A DNA stretch of 64,000 bases from Sunxiuqinia dokdonensis (GTDB lineage Bacteria > Bacteroidota > Bacteroidia > Bacteroidales > Prolixibacteraceae), in the NCBI RefSeq assembly GCF_001270965.1, contig NZ_LGIA01000176.1:1-64000 (forward strand). Reading direction: 5' to 3'. Within the stretch, counting starts at the first letter, position 1, and each line of letters begins with the position of its first letter. Both the position numbers and the translations under genes were made by a program. Shown piece by piece: positions 8,008 through 16,256 of this stretch. The notes beneath the pieces are model-generated. The model saw only the letters and a list, made by a program, of their open reading frames with translations. It did no database searches and was not told where the DNA came from.

Positions 8008-8913
8008 ATGGACATGTGGGTACTTCTGGCTTTGTTGTCGGCTTTTTTACTTGGGATTTACGACGTCTTCAAAAAACTATCGGTCAATGGGAATGCGGTG
8101 TTTCCGGTACTACTGATTTCGGCCATGACCGGAGCCCTTTTGTTTGTGCCGCCAACCGTGGGGTCGTGGCTTTTTCCAGCCTTTTTTCAATCCATCCACT
8201 TGTATGTGCCGCCCATTACGGCCCACGAACATGGCCTTATTTTTTTAAAAACCATGCTGGTTGTTTCCAGTTGGATTTTGGGGTTCACCGCTTTAAAAAA
8301 TCTGCCCATCACCATTGTGACACCTATCCGCGCTACCGGCCCCATCTGGACATTGATTGGGGCTATTTTGATTTTTCACGAAAGCCTGAACTTGTTGCAG
8401 TGGCTGGGGGTTGTTACCACGCTGGTTTTCTTTTACTTGCTTTCTACAGCCGGAAAATTGGAAGGCATTCACTTTGGAAGAAACATCTGGATTTTTCTCA
8501 TCATTGGCGCCACACTGCTTGGTGCTTCGAGCGGCTTGTACGACAAATATATCATTCGAAAAATTGACCGGCTGGCCGTGCAGGCCTGGTTTTCCTTTTA
8601 CCAGGTTGTGGTCATGCTCCCGGTTTTAGTCGCTGTTCGCTGGTCGCGGCCAAAGAGCAAACGTATTCCCTTTGAATGGCGATGGAGCATTCCGGCCATC
8701 GGCGTGTTTTTGCTGCTGGCCGACTTCGCCTACTTCTACGCCCTGAGTTACGAAGATTCCATGATTTCGATCATTTCGGCCTTACGCCGCGGTGGTGTTG
8801 TCATTGCTTTCGTTACTGGTGCTTTTTTGTTTCGCGAACACAATATTCGCCAAAAGGGCCTCTACCTACTTGGAATTTTAGTGGGAATTTTGTTGATTAG
8901 TTTGGGAAGTTGA
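8008..8913 (+). CDS. EamA-type (DMT superfamily) transporter
   Basis: The start is at ATG 8008 (or 8014), giving about 301 residues with roughly ten hydrophobic helices in two EamA-like halves. Typical features are LSAFLLGIYDVFKKLS at the N-terminus, TPIRATGPIWTLIGAILIFHESLNLLQWLGV closing the first half, and ISALRRGGVVIAFVTGAFLFREHNIRQKGLYLLGI closing the second. The substrate cannot be predicted. A TTG at 7990 is in frame, but ATG is more plausible. Confidence 0.88.
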   Translation: MDMWVLLALLSAFLLGIYDVFKKLSVNGNAVFPVLLISAMTGALLFVPPTVGSWLFPAFFQSIHLYVPPITAHEHGLIFLKTMLVVSSWILGFTALKNLPITIVTPIRATGPIWTLIGAILIFHESLNLLQWLGVVTTLVFFYLLSTAGKLEGIHFGRNIWIFLIIGATLLGASSGLYDKYIIRKIDRLAVQAWFSFYQVVVMLPVLVAVRWSRPKSKRIPFEWRWSIPAIGVFLLLADFAYFYALSYEDSMISIISALRRGGVVIAFVTGAFLFREHNIRQKGLYLLGILVGILLISLGS

Positions 8914-8966
8914 TTTTTCCAGAAGGAAGCCAACTTCTCCAGATCTATTTCTAAATATAATCGACG

Positions 8967-9479
8967 ATGAATCGGATTCAACTTTACCAGGGCGATATTA
9001 CCGAAATGCATGTAGACGCCATTGTGAATGCTGCCAATAAAAGTTTGCTTGGTGGAGGTGGGGTCGATGGAGCCATTCACCGGGTAGCAGGGCCCAAATT
9101 GCTCGAAGAATGTAAAAAACTGAACGGCTGCGAAACCGGGCAGGCCAAAATAACCCTGGCTTATCGCCTGCCGTGCCGTTTCGTGATTCACACGGTTGGG
9201 CCCGTTTGGCATGGCGGCCAAATTGGAGAACCCGCGCAGCTGGCTTCGGCTTACCAAAGTAGCCTGCAACTGGCTAAAAAGCACCAACTGAAGACGGTGG
9301 CTTTTCCCAATATCAGCACTGGCGTGTATGCGTTTCCAAAACAGCAGGCTGCTGAAATCGCCATCAGCACGGTTCATAATTTTTTGGAAACTGATGATTG
9401 GTTTGAAGAAATCACCTTTTGCGTTTACGATGACGAAAATTATGGGATTTATGAAGAAATACTGAATCAGGACGGCTGA
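8967..9479 (+). CDS. macrodomain protein (O-acetyl-ADP-ribose deacetylase type)
   Basis: This is a 170-residue stand-alone macrodomain of the YmdB/MacroD class, predicted to remove ADP-ribose esters from small molecules or proteins. Visible motifs are [19 protein letters not shown] (catalytic Asn and Asp region), [14 protein letters not shown] (diphosphate loop), HTVGPVW, and [12 protein letters not shown] (second phosphate loop). The length fits the family exactly. No partner ART toxin or sirtuin gene is adjacent. Confidence 0.93.
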   Translation: MNRIQLYQGDITEMHVDAIVNAANKSLLGGGGVDGAIHRVAGPKLLEECKKLNGCETGQAKITLAYRLPCRFVIHTVGPVWHGGQIGEPAQLASAYQSSLQLAKKHQLKTVAFPNISTGVYAFPKQQAAEIAISTVHNFLETDDWFEEITFCVYDDENYGIYEEILNQDG

Positions 9480-9540
9480 TTATCGGCTACAAAACAAAAT
9501 CGTGTCGTTCACGTTTTGATTGGTACAAATGAAATTTGAA

Positions 9541-9555
9541 TTCTCAAAATGAGAA
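9541..9555. promoter_or_regulatory. dyad TTCTCA-N3-TGAGAA, likely enhancer site
   Basis: This 15-base inverted repeat starts 93 bases before the GG of the sigma-54-type promoter at 9632-9648. Similar dyads occur at 12742 and 14963 at 93 and 92 bases before their own -24 elements. Two further TCTCATTTT half-sites (9569 and 9596) lie between dyad and promoter. It is probably bound by the NtrC-family regulator encoded at 13571; that link is inference. Confidence 0.6.
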
Positions 9556-9631
9556 AAAACAATGACTGTCTCATTTTACATACGAACAAATTTATTCTCA
9601 TTTTTAGCACTTTATAAACTTTAGCTCATTA

Positions 9632-9648
9632 GCGGCACAACAATTGCC
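9632..9648 (+). promoter_or_regulatory. sigma-54-type -24/-12 promoter
   Basis: GCGGCAC-N5-TTGCC has GG at 9634-9635 and GC at 9646-9647 with the required ten bases between, and matches TGGCAC-N5-TTGC except for one base. A start about 12 bases after the GC would fall near 9659, after the first ATG (9654), so translation should begin at 9681 or 9684. Confidence 0.65.
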
Positions 9649-9680
9649 TAATCATGCAAAAAACAAGTAACATTCTTTCA

Positions 9681-10181
9681 ATGATGAAAACAGCCCGGAT
9701 CGCATCCATCTTGGTTTTTGTTTGCTTTGTTGGCTTAACAACAGCCAATGCCCAACGCGATTATCGGACCGGCATCGGATTCAGGGCAGGCCCAATGGCC
9801 GGACTCACTGTCCGGCATTTTATTTCGCAGCAAGAGGCCGTCGAACTGAGTATGTCGTCGCGTTGGAGCGGCTCTGTTTTTCACGGTTTATACGAAAGAC
9901 ATCACAATGTAATGAAAGACAGCAGGCTCAATTGGTTTTACGGCGGTGGAATTCATGTTGGACACTGGAATTTGGAAAGCAACCTTCATCCTTGGTTTAG
10001 CGAAGACGGGAGCTATACAGCCTTTGGAATTGATGGGATTGCCGGTTTGGAATACTGTCTGGTGGATGCGCCAATCAGCTTTTCGCTCGACTGGAAGCCC
10101 ATGTTTAATGTGATCAACAAAACCCGGTTTCGGATGGATGATGTGGGACTGACCATCCGCGTGTTTTTTGGGAATGCCTGA
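9681..10181 (+). CDS. outer-membrane beta-barrel-like protein in sigma-54 module
   Basis: The product is about 166 residues with a signal peptide (MMKTARIASILVFVCFVGLTTANAQ). The mature part has glycine/aromatic strands: YRTGIGFRAGPMAGLTVRHFI, AVELSMSSRWSG, WFYGGGIHVGHWN, YTAFGIDGIAGLEYCL and VGLTIRVFFGNA. This is the profile of a small eight-stranded barrel. I prefer the inner ATG pair because the predicted transcript would begin after 9654. It precedes the hybrid kinase gene by 50 bases and may share its transcript. The function is unknown; it may be an envelope effector of the regulon. Confidence 0.72.
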   Translation: MMKTARIASILVFVCFVGLTTANAQRDYRTGIGFRAGPMAGLTVRHFISQQEAVELSMSSRWSGSVFHGLYERHHNVMKDSRLNWFYGGGIHVGHWNLESNLHPWFSEDGSYTAFGIDGIAGLEYCLVDAPISFSLDWKPMFNVINKTRFRMDDVGLTIRVFFGNA

Positions 10182-10231
10182 AACTTGGCGACGCGATTCA
10201 TTGAAATGAAAGACTCAAAACGAGCAGATAC

Positions 10232-12700
10232 ATGAAAAGAGTAAAAATTGAATTCCAGGTAACGCTTTTAACGGCACTGATTGTTGGGGCCGTGATTTTT
10301 TCAGGATTTCTGGTGTATCAAAGTTTGTCACAAATCGTGAATTCAATTCACAAGGAAGCGCGTCCCGATTACAAACTTTTGCTGATTAAGGACATTGAGT
10401 CGGGTTTGACCGAAGTTGAAAATACCGTTCGGTTGTACACGTTAACACGCGACGAAAAATATTTTCATCCCTATCAACAAATCAATGAGGCGATTCAAGA
10501 AAGACTGACCGCCCTTGAAGACTATTCGCAAATTAGCGAAGAAGAAAAAATTCAAATTGATTCCATTCGTTCGCTGACCAGCGAAAAGCTGGCGGTGTGG
10601 AAAGAAATTCTGGCCCTTCATGCCAGCAGAAAAGAGGCCCATGAATCATTTTCAGAATTGTACAGCCGGATAGACAGCTCACGGGAAGTACCCGACACGA
10701 CCATTGTGGCTGTAACGGAGCCTCAGGAAGCCGATCCCGACGAAAAGGTGGGCCTGTTGAAACGGATTTTTGGCGGTAAAAAGAAAGACAAAGATACCTT
10801 GGAGGTGGAGCAAGTACAAGCTGTTGTGGCTGACACGAATAAGATTGAAAAGGAAACCATTAAACAAGAAATTGCTGAATTTGAACAGCGCATCAAAGCA
10901 ACAACCGAAACACTGTCGGTGAAGGAAAAGGCCTTGCTCGAAAAAAATATTGAGCTTACCGAATTGCTGAAATCGCAGATCAACGAGCTGGAAAGCAAGG
11001 AGCAAAGACAACTGCTTGTCAAAACTCAGGAAGCCGACCGCCTGGCAGCAATTACCTACAAACGTTTGGCCCTTTTTACGATCGGTGCGGTCGTTTTATT
11101 GTTGCTGGTTTTAATTATTTTTTACCGGTACCTCAATAAATCACGTGCCTACCAAACCATCTTGCGCGAAGCCAAAACGGATGCCGAAAAGCTGGCCAGG
11201 GCCAAGGAGCTGTTTGTAGCCACAGTGAGCCATGAAATGCGTACACCCATCAACGCAATTTATGGATTAACCGAACAGTTGATGATGAAGGCCAATGATG
11301 CCAAGCAAAAGAAAGATCTGGAAATTATTTACAGTTCAACCGGCCACCTGATTTCGCTTGTGAATGACACGTTGGATTTTTCGAAGATTGAAAGTCAGAA
11401 ACTTCAGCTCAACAAGGTTGATTTCGCTCTTGACCAACTGCTGGAAGAGGTCATCACGCTAAACAAAGGGAACGCCAAAGCCAAGCAGCTCAAGTTGGAA
11501 CTCGACACCAAAAACCTGCCGCCAATGGTTTTGCTGGGCGATGCTTTCCGGTTAAAGCAAATTCTGATCAACTTGATCAATAACGCCATTAAATTTACCG
11601 ACTCGGGAAGTGTTACCCTGAAAGCTTTCCAGCATCACCAGGCAAAATCGAGTGCCGTTTGGATCGAGTTTCAGGTGATTGATACGGGGATTGGTATTTC
11701 AAAAGAAAACCACAGCATGGTTTTCGATGATTTTGTGCAGCTAGAAACCGACATGACCAAGAAACAGGGTGGAGCCGGGCTTGGACTTTCCATTGTGAAA
11801 AAGCTGGTCGATCTTCAGGGGGGAACCATCGCCATTGACAGTGAACTCAATCAAGGAACCAAGATCTCATTTAGAATGCCTTACCAGAAGGGAAATCCTG
11901 AGAATATAGCCTTGCCGGAGGCCAAAGAAACAAGCATTCCCCGGAACTTTGAAAATCTTTCGATCCTGATTGTGGATGACGAAAATTTTAACCGTTACCT
12001 GCTCAAGGGCATTCTGGAGAAATGGAATCTGCAGGTGCGCGAGTGTGTAAACGGACAAGAAGCGGTTGACTTATGCAAGACCACCCATTTCGACCTCATT
12101 TTTATGGACGTGCGCATGCCTGTTTTGGATGGCATGGAAGCCAGCAAGCAGATTATTGCCGGGGATAAGCAAACCAAAATTATTGCCTTAACAGCCACCA
12201 GCCGGACTGATGATATTGATAAGTGTGAGCAAGCGGGCATGCACAATTTCTTGTCGAAACCGTTTGCCGAAAAGGAGCTTTTGCAGGTGATGCAGGAAAC
12301 ACTGGCCGAGGAAAAGCCATCGCCAGCCGAACCGGCAAGCGACACCAACACGCACACGTCAATCGATTTGAGCGAGCTGGAGCGGATGGCCAATGGAAAC
12401 ACAGCCTTTGTGACCGAGATGGTGGAGATTTTTATCCAGTCAAGCGAAAATGGCGTTCGGGAAATTCAAAAGAACCTGCTTGAGAAAAACTGGGGCCTGT
12501 TGCGTGAATATGCCCACAAGATGGCCGCCCCTGCAAAACACATCAAAGCCATGACCTTGTATAGCAAAATCAAGGAAATGGAATATGAGGCCGACGCCTC
12601 GCAAAATGAACAGAAAATTGCCCGATTGGTTCAGGATGTGGAACAGGAAGTACGCAAGGCCAACAGCTACCTGAAAACCCTGTTGAATGGCCGCGAATAA
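10232..12700 (+). CDS. hybrid sensor histidine kinase with receiver and Hpt domains
   Basis: The 822-residue protein has an N-terminal membrane helix (about 9-29), a long helical, charged sensor region, and a second membrane helix (about 283-303, LFTIGAVVLLLLVLIIFY). HisKA follows with His334 in VSHEMRTP, then HATPase with NLINNAIKFT and GGAGLGLSIV. A receiver has Asp626 in LIFMDVRMP, and a C-terminal Hpt has His762 in YAHKMAAPAKH. The internal relay is therefore His334 to Asp626 to His762. Likely recipients are the receiver protein at 12891 and the NtrC-type regulator at 13571. The sensor region resembles no ligand domain I know; a KKKDKD-rich stretch lies near residue 180. Confidence 0.93.
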   Translation: MKRVKIEFQVTLLTALIVGAVIFSGFLVYQSLSQIVNSIHKEARPDYKLLLIKDIESGLTEVENTVRLYTLTRDEKYFHPYQQINEAIQERLTALEDYSQISEEEKIQIDSIRSLTSEKLAVWKEILALHASRKEAHESFSELYSRIDSSREVPDTTIVAVTEPQEADPDEKVGLLKRIFGGKKKDKDTLEVEQVQAVVADTNKIEKETIKQEIAEFEQRIKATTETLSVKEKALLEKNIELTELLKSQINELESKEQRQLLVKTQEADRLAAITYKRLALFTIGAVVLLLLVLIIFYRYLNKSRAYQTILREAKTDAEKLARAKELFVATVSHEMRTPINAIYGLTEQLMMKANDAKQKKDLEIIYSSTGHLISLVNDTLDFSKIESQKLQLNKVDFALDQLLEEVITLNKGNAKAKQLKLELDTKNLPPMVLLGDAFRLKQILINLINNAIKFTDSGSVTLKAFQHHQAKSSAVWIEFQVIDTGIGISKENHSMVFDDFVQLETDMTKKQGGAGLGLSIVKKLVDLQGGTIAIDSELNQGTKISFRMPYQKGNPENIALPEAKETSIPRNFENLSILIVDDENFNRYLLKGILEKWNLQVRECVNGQEAVDLCKTTHFDLIFMDVRMPVLDGMEASKQIIAGDKQTKIIALTATSRTDDIDKCEQAGMHNFLSKPFAEKELLQVMQETLAEEKPSPAEPASDTNTHTSIDLSELERMANGNTAFVTEMVEIFIQSSENGVREIQKNLLEKNWGLLREYAHKMAAPAKHIKAMTLYSKIKEMEYEADASQNEQKIARLVQDVEQEVRKANSYLKTLLNGRE

Positions 12701-12741
12701 GCGTGCCGAAGATTCGTAAAAACATCATTATAAGAATTCCA

Positions 12742-12756
12742 TTCTCAAATTGATAA
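12742..12756. promoter_or_regulatory. dyad TTCTCA-N3-TGATAA, likely enhancer site
   Basis: It matches the 9541 dyad (ATTCTCAAAATGAGAAAA against ATTCTCAAATTGATAAAC, 15 of 18 identical) and lies at exactly the same 93-base distance from its -24 GG. A weaker copy (ACATCA-N3-TAAGAA) is 20 bases further upstream at 12722-12736. Confidence 0.6.
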
Positions 12757-12832
12757 ACGCCGGCAGGAATGGCGGATTGGCAACATCCTTAAAATCAGAT
12801 TGAAGTTGAATTCAAGGTGGTCGATTTTGCCT

Positions 12833-12849
12833 TTGGCACTGCTCTTGCA
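12833..12849 (+). promoter_or_regulatory. sigma-54-type -24/-12 promoter
   Basis: TTGGCAC-TGCTC-TTGCA is a perfect match to the TGGCAC-N5-TTGCA consensus, with GG at 12835-12836 and GC at 12847-12848. The predicted start near 12860 leaves a leader of about 30 bases before the receiver gene ATG at 12891. Confidence 0.85.
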
Positions 12850-12890
12850 AGCTTGGGATAACAAATTGCTTATTGCAAAAAACAACCAAC

Positions 12891-13376
12891 ATGATGAAAG
12901 AAGTTAGTCATAAAGAACGCCGCACATTTCTCGATTTATTTTTCCCGTCTACGGAGAAGTATTCGGTGGTGGTGGTCGATGATGACGAGTATTTCAACAA
13001 AATGATGGTTGAAGTGCTCAACGATTTTTCTTCAAACTTAAAGATTCTATATGATGCAAAAATCAAGCTGTACTCGTTTAAGACGGCTGAAAGCTTCATA
13101 CAAAGTTTTCAGAATAACCAATTTCGAAATACCCGGGCGGTTTACTTTATCGACTATTTCCTGGGTAACAATAAAAATGCGGCCGACATCTTGAGGAAAA
13201 TTGAAAGCGACAAGCGCAATCGTGTAGTTGTGATCTCTGAAAAAAAGAATTACCAAACAGCGCAACAGACGCTTGAATTGGGTGCCACGCAATTTATTAG
13301 GAAAGACCAATTTACAAATTTCATGTGTACCACCTTGCTCGAAGAATTTGTTCGGGAAGATGCGTCAAATTATTGA
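12891..13376 (+). CDS. single-domain response regulator (receiver)
   Basis: Starting at ATG 12891 (a second ATG follows immediately), the product is 161 residues. It is a CheY-like receiver preceded by about 25 residues. The acidic pocket is VVVVDDDEYF, the phosphoacceptor is Asp88 in YFIDYFLG, the switch Ser is in VVVISEKKN and the conserved Lys is in FIRKDQ. There is no output domain, so it probably acts as a phosphate sink or relay, or through protein contact. It is transcribed from its own sigma-54-type promoter and ends at a terminator, so it is likely monocistronic. Confidence 0.88.
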   Translation: MMKEVSHKERRTFLDLFFPSTEKYSVVVVDDDEYFNKMMVEVLNDFSSNLKILYDAKIKLYSFKTAESFIQSFQNNQFRNTRAVYFIDYFLGNNKNAADILRKIESDKRNRVVVISEKKNYQTAQQTLELGATQFIRKDQFTNFMCTTLLEEFVREDASNY

Positions 13377-13416
13377 AAATGAATATTTCGTCAGCTCTAT
13401 ATATTCTGTTTTAATT

Positions 13417-13454
13417 AAATCCCCTTGGGTCCCTTCCCGGCCCGGGGGATTTTT
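13417..13454 (+). terminator. rho-independent terminator after the receiver gene
   Basis: AAATCCCC (13417-13424) pairs with GGGGATTT (13445-13452), with a GC-rich interior and a T-run after the right arm. It separates the receiver gene from the NtrC-type gene. Confidence 0.75.
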
Positions 13455-13570
13455 CATTCTTCACTTTTGAAGCAAGATTGGAGCGAAATCCATCCATTTT
13501 CACAAATTATTTCCATACTATTGTATTTGAAAATGAAAAGATCAAATGGCCCGAAATTGCTGTGTAGCGT

Positions 13571-14929
13571 ATGGACAATAATAAACCCTTTAAAATCTTT
13601 GTTGTTGAAGATGACGATTGGTACAGCCGCCTGCTCATCCACAATCTGTCGTTGATTCCGGACTACGAAATCGAATCCTACGCCAGTGGAAAAGACTGTA
13701 TCAAAAATCTGAGTAAGGAACCCGACGTGGTGACTTTGGATTATCGTCTTCCTGACATGAAAGGACTGGACGTACTCAAAGAAATTAAAGCGATTAACGA
13801 GGATATTCAGGTGATCCTGATCTCGGAGCAGGACGACATCGAAGTGGTGGTTGAACTGCTGAAACACGGCGCCTACGACTACATCGTCAAATCATCCGAC
13901 ATCAAAGAGCGCTTGCTTAACACGGTGAACAATATTCGGAAAGGAAGCCGGTTGAAAAAGGAAATTGTTTCTCTCCGGCAGGAAGTCAAGAAAAAATACA
14001 GCTATCAAAATACCATCATTGGCAACAGTCCGGCAGCCGAACGGATTTTTTCGTTGATCGAAAAAGCCACCCGAACAAACATCTCTGTAACCATTACGGG
14101 TGAGACGGGAACCGGGAAAGAACTGGTAGCCAAAGCGATTCATTACAATTCGAACCGGGCGAAGAAACCGTTCGTACCGGTGAACGTGGCGGCTATTCCA
14201 AAAGATTTAATTGAAAGCGAATTGTTTGGGCACGAAAAAGGCTCGTTCACCGGCGCCAGTGCGCGGCGCATCGGAAAATTTGAAGAAGCCAACGGAGGCA
14301 CGCTGTTTTTGGATGAAATGGCGGAAATGGATATTTCGCTTCAGGCCAAGCTTTTACGAGCCTTGCAGGAAAAGGAAATTATGCGTGTGGGAAGCAATGA
14401 ATCAGTAAAAGTTGATTGCCGGATCATTATTGCCACCAATAAGAACCTGATCGAAGAAGTTAACGAAGGTAATTTCAGACAAGATTTATACTACCGGCTT
14501 TATGGACTTCCCATCGAGCTGCCACCATTGCGCGACCGCGGAAACGATGTGATTATGCTGGCCAAGCATTTTATTCAGACATTTTGTAAGGAAAACCAGC
14601 TTGCCGAGCGAACGCTCAGCGCTTCCGCCAGCCGAAAGTTGCTTTCGTACTCCTTTCCTGGCAATATTCGCGAGCTGAAATCGATTATCGAACTGGCAGT
14701 CACGCTGTCTGACACCGATGAAATTTCCGAAGAAAGCTTGGTGTTTGGTGGCCAAAATATGATGGACAGCCTGTTGGTTGAAGAAAGGAGCATGCGCGAA
14801 TACAACATAGAGATCGTCAATCGCTTTTTAGCCAAGTATGACAATAACATTAAGCTGGTAGCCGATAAACTGGACATTGGCGTGGCAACCATCTACCGGA
14901 TGTTGAAAGAAGAGAAAAACCTGAATTAG
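13571..14929 (+). CDS. sigma-54-dependent response regulator, NtrC family
   Basis: The 452-residue protein has three domains. The receiver (1-125) has phosphoacceptor Asp57 in [12 protein letters not shown]. The AAA+ sigma-54 interaction domain (about 145-375) has Walker A GETGTGKE at 177-184, the GSFTGA loop at 224-229 that contacts sigma-54 (Ser in place of the usual Ala), and Walker [15 protein letters not shown]-terminal Fis-type helix-turn-helix reads [23 protein letters not shown]. It should activate -24/-12 promoters once phosphorylated by the neighbouring kinase. Three such promoters with a shared upstream dyad flank it, and they are its probable targets. Confidence 0.95.
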   Translation: MDNNKPFKIFVVEDDDWYSRLLIHNLSLIPDYEIESYASGKDCIKNLSKEPDVVTLDYRLPDMKGLDVLKEIKAINEDIQVILISEQDDIEVVVELLKHGAYDYIVKSSDIKERLLNTVNNIRKGSRLKKEIVSLRQEVKKKYSYQNTIIGNSPAAERIFSLIEKATRTNISVTITGETGTGKELVAKAIHYNSNRAKKPFVPVNVAAIPKDLIESELFGHEKGSFTGASARRIGKFEEANGGTLFLDEMAEMDISLQAKLLRALQEKEIMRVGSNESVKVDCRIIIATNKNLIEEVNEGNFRQDLYYRLYGLPIELPPLRDRGNDVIMLAKHFIQTFCKENQLAERTLSASASRKLLSYSFPGNIRELKSIIELAVTLSDTDEISEESLVFGGQNMMDSLLVEERSMREYNIEIVNRFLAKYDNNIKLVADKLDIGVATIYRMLKEEKNLN

Positions 14930-14942
14930 TTTGGCTTACCGA

Positions 14943-14977
14943 TTATCAAATTGCGAAACATCGGTTCAATTTGATAG
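14943..14977. promoter_or_regulatory. two dyads 20 bases apart, likely enhancer sites
   Basis: TTATCA-AAT-TGCGAA (14943-14957) and GGTTCA-ATT-TGATAG (14963-14977) resemble the 9541 and 12742 dyads. The second starts 92 bases before the -24 GG at 15055, nearly the same distance as at the other two promoters. The 20-base offset puts both on one face of the helix. Confidence 0.55.
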
Positions 14978-15052
14978 GAAAATCTACCGTATATTTTTAT
15001 TCGTTTTTGTTTAATGATCTGACACATAGCTGATTGGTGCTTTCGGTATTTT

Positions 15053-15069
15053 CTGGCATGTCCATTGCC
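15053..15069 (+). promoter_or_regulatory. sigma-54-type -24/-12 promoter
   Basis: CTGGCAT-GTCCA-TTGCC has GG at 15055-15056 and GC at 15067-15068 with ten bases between. It differs from TGGCAC-N5-TTGCA only at weakly conserved bases. The predicted start near 15080 leaves about 30 bases before the ATG at 15112, the same leader length as for the receiver gene. Confidence 0.75.
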
Positions 15070-15111
15070 TAAAGCTCTCCATAAAAAACTAAATGAATGG
15101 AGGAATAGATC

Positions 15112-16026
15112 ATGGAAAATACAAGAAAGAACCAACTAGGAATAATTATTGCTGCCGTCATTATTGTCATATTCGCAGCTGTGGGAACCATTTACGTGTA
15201 CACCCAGAAGCAATCGGAAGTTGACTCGTTGGCAACGGAGAATTCAAGTCTCAATGAAGTGCTTGAAGAGCGTGACTCGATTGTGAACGAGTTGGTAACC
15301 GCTTTTAACGATATTGAAAACAACTTGAAATTCATCAAGGAAAAGCGCAAGCAATTATCGATTGAACAGAACAAAGAAGGTGGTGTTGACCAGAAAGAAG
15401 CCATTATTGCCGACATCAACCTGATGAATCAAATGTTGGAAGAAAGTAGCAAGCATATTGAAGATCTGGAGAAGAAATTGAAAAGCTCCGGAATTCAGCT
15501 CAACAGTTTCAAACAAAAAATTGCCGCACTTACCGAAACCGTAAATGACCAAAGTGCTGAGATGGATGATCTCCGAAGGGTGATTGAAGAGAAAGATATG
15601 ATGGTCGCAGATTTGAACGAAAAAGTGGAAACAATGGAGTTTGAAATTGCCAAGCAAACCGACACCATTGAAAGTAAGCTGAATGTGATTGACCAGAAGA
15701 CAACAGAATTGAATACGGCGCATATTGCCTACGGAACCTACAAGGAGCTGAAAGAGAAAGGCTTGTTGACCAAGGAGGGTGGTTTTTTGTGGATTGGACA
15801 GAATAAAACCATCCAGGAGAATTTCGATGATGAATATTTCACAGAGTTGGATATCCGGGAAACGAAAACCATTCCGTTACACTCAAAAAGAGCAACGATT
15901 ATCTCAGAACATCCGGCCAACTCTTACACCATGGTTGAAGAAGACGGCCAGATTTCCTACCTTCAAATCGAAGATCCGGAAGAATTTTGGAAAATCTCGA
16001 AATACGCCATTATCGAAGTGAAATAG
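15112..16026 (+). CDS. membrane-anchored coiled-coil protein in sigma-54 module
   Basis: The 304-residue protein starts with a short basic segment and one membrane helix (residues 9-31, LGIIIAAVIIVIFAAVGTIYVY). About 170 residues of heptad-rich coiled coil follow (SEVDSLATENSSLNEVLEERD through TDTIESKLNVIDQKTTELN). The C-terminal globular part (about 215-304) reads LLTKEGGFLWIGQNKTI, YFTELDIRETKTIPLHSKRATIISEHPANSY and DPEEFWKISKYAIIEV. I have seen this tail in Bacteroidota proteins of unknown function. It has its own sigma-54-type promoter and a strong terminator, and it is probably the main output of the adjacent regulator. Confidence 0.8.
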   Translation: MENTRKNQLGIIIAAVIIVIFAAVGTIYVYTQKQSEVDSLATENSSLNEVLEERDSIVNELVTAFNDIENNLKFIKEKRKQLSIEQNKEGGVDQKEAIIADINLMNQMLEESSKHIEDLEKKLKSSGIQLNSFKQKIAALTETVNDQSAEMDDLRRVIEEKDMMVADLNEKVETMEFEIAKQTDTIESKLNVIDQKTTELNTAHIAYGTYKELKEKGLLTKEGGFLWIGQNKTIQENFDDEYFTELDIRETKTIPLHSKRATIISEHPANSYTMVEEDGQISYLQIEDPEEFWKISKYAIIEVK

Positions 16027-16112
16027 CATTTCACAGCAATGGAGACTGCCAGTTGCAGCAATCCGTGAAAAAGGAACACACGCAATCTTCACGTATATTT
16101 TACAACACTTAT

Positions 16113-16152
16113 AGTGCCATCAGAACAGAGGTTCAGATGGCACTTTTGTTTT
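16113..16152 (+). terminator. rho-independent terminator
   Basis: AGTGCCATC (16113-16121) pairs with GATGGCACT (16136-16144), with an inner GAAC/GTTC pairing. A T-rich run (TTTTGTTTTTTTT) follows. It ends the coiled-coil gene. Confidence 0.85.
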
Positions 16153-16256
16153 TTTTAGCCCGAAGCGTTTCACGATTTCAACGTTCATGCAAAACCGGAA
16201 ATCCGATTTCACGGAAGGATTAATAGCCGAATCGTTGTCGCAGTCTTTAGCTCGTT

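Noticed and set aside
13547-13560. TGGC...TTGC element just before the NtrC-type gene
   Set aside because: The GG and GC are nine, not ten, bases apart, and a start would fall on the ATG itself. Sigma-54 promoters rarely tolerate this spacing.
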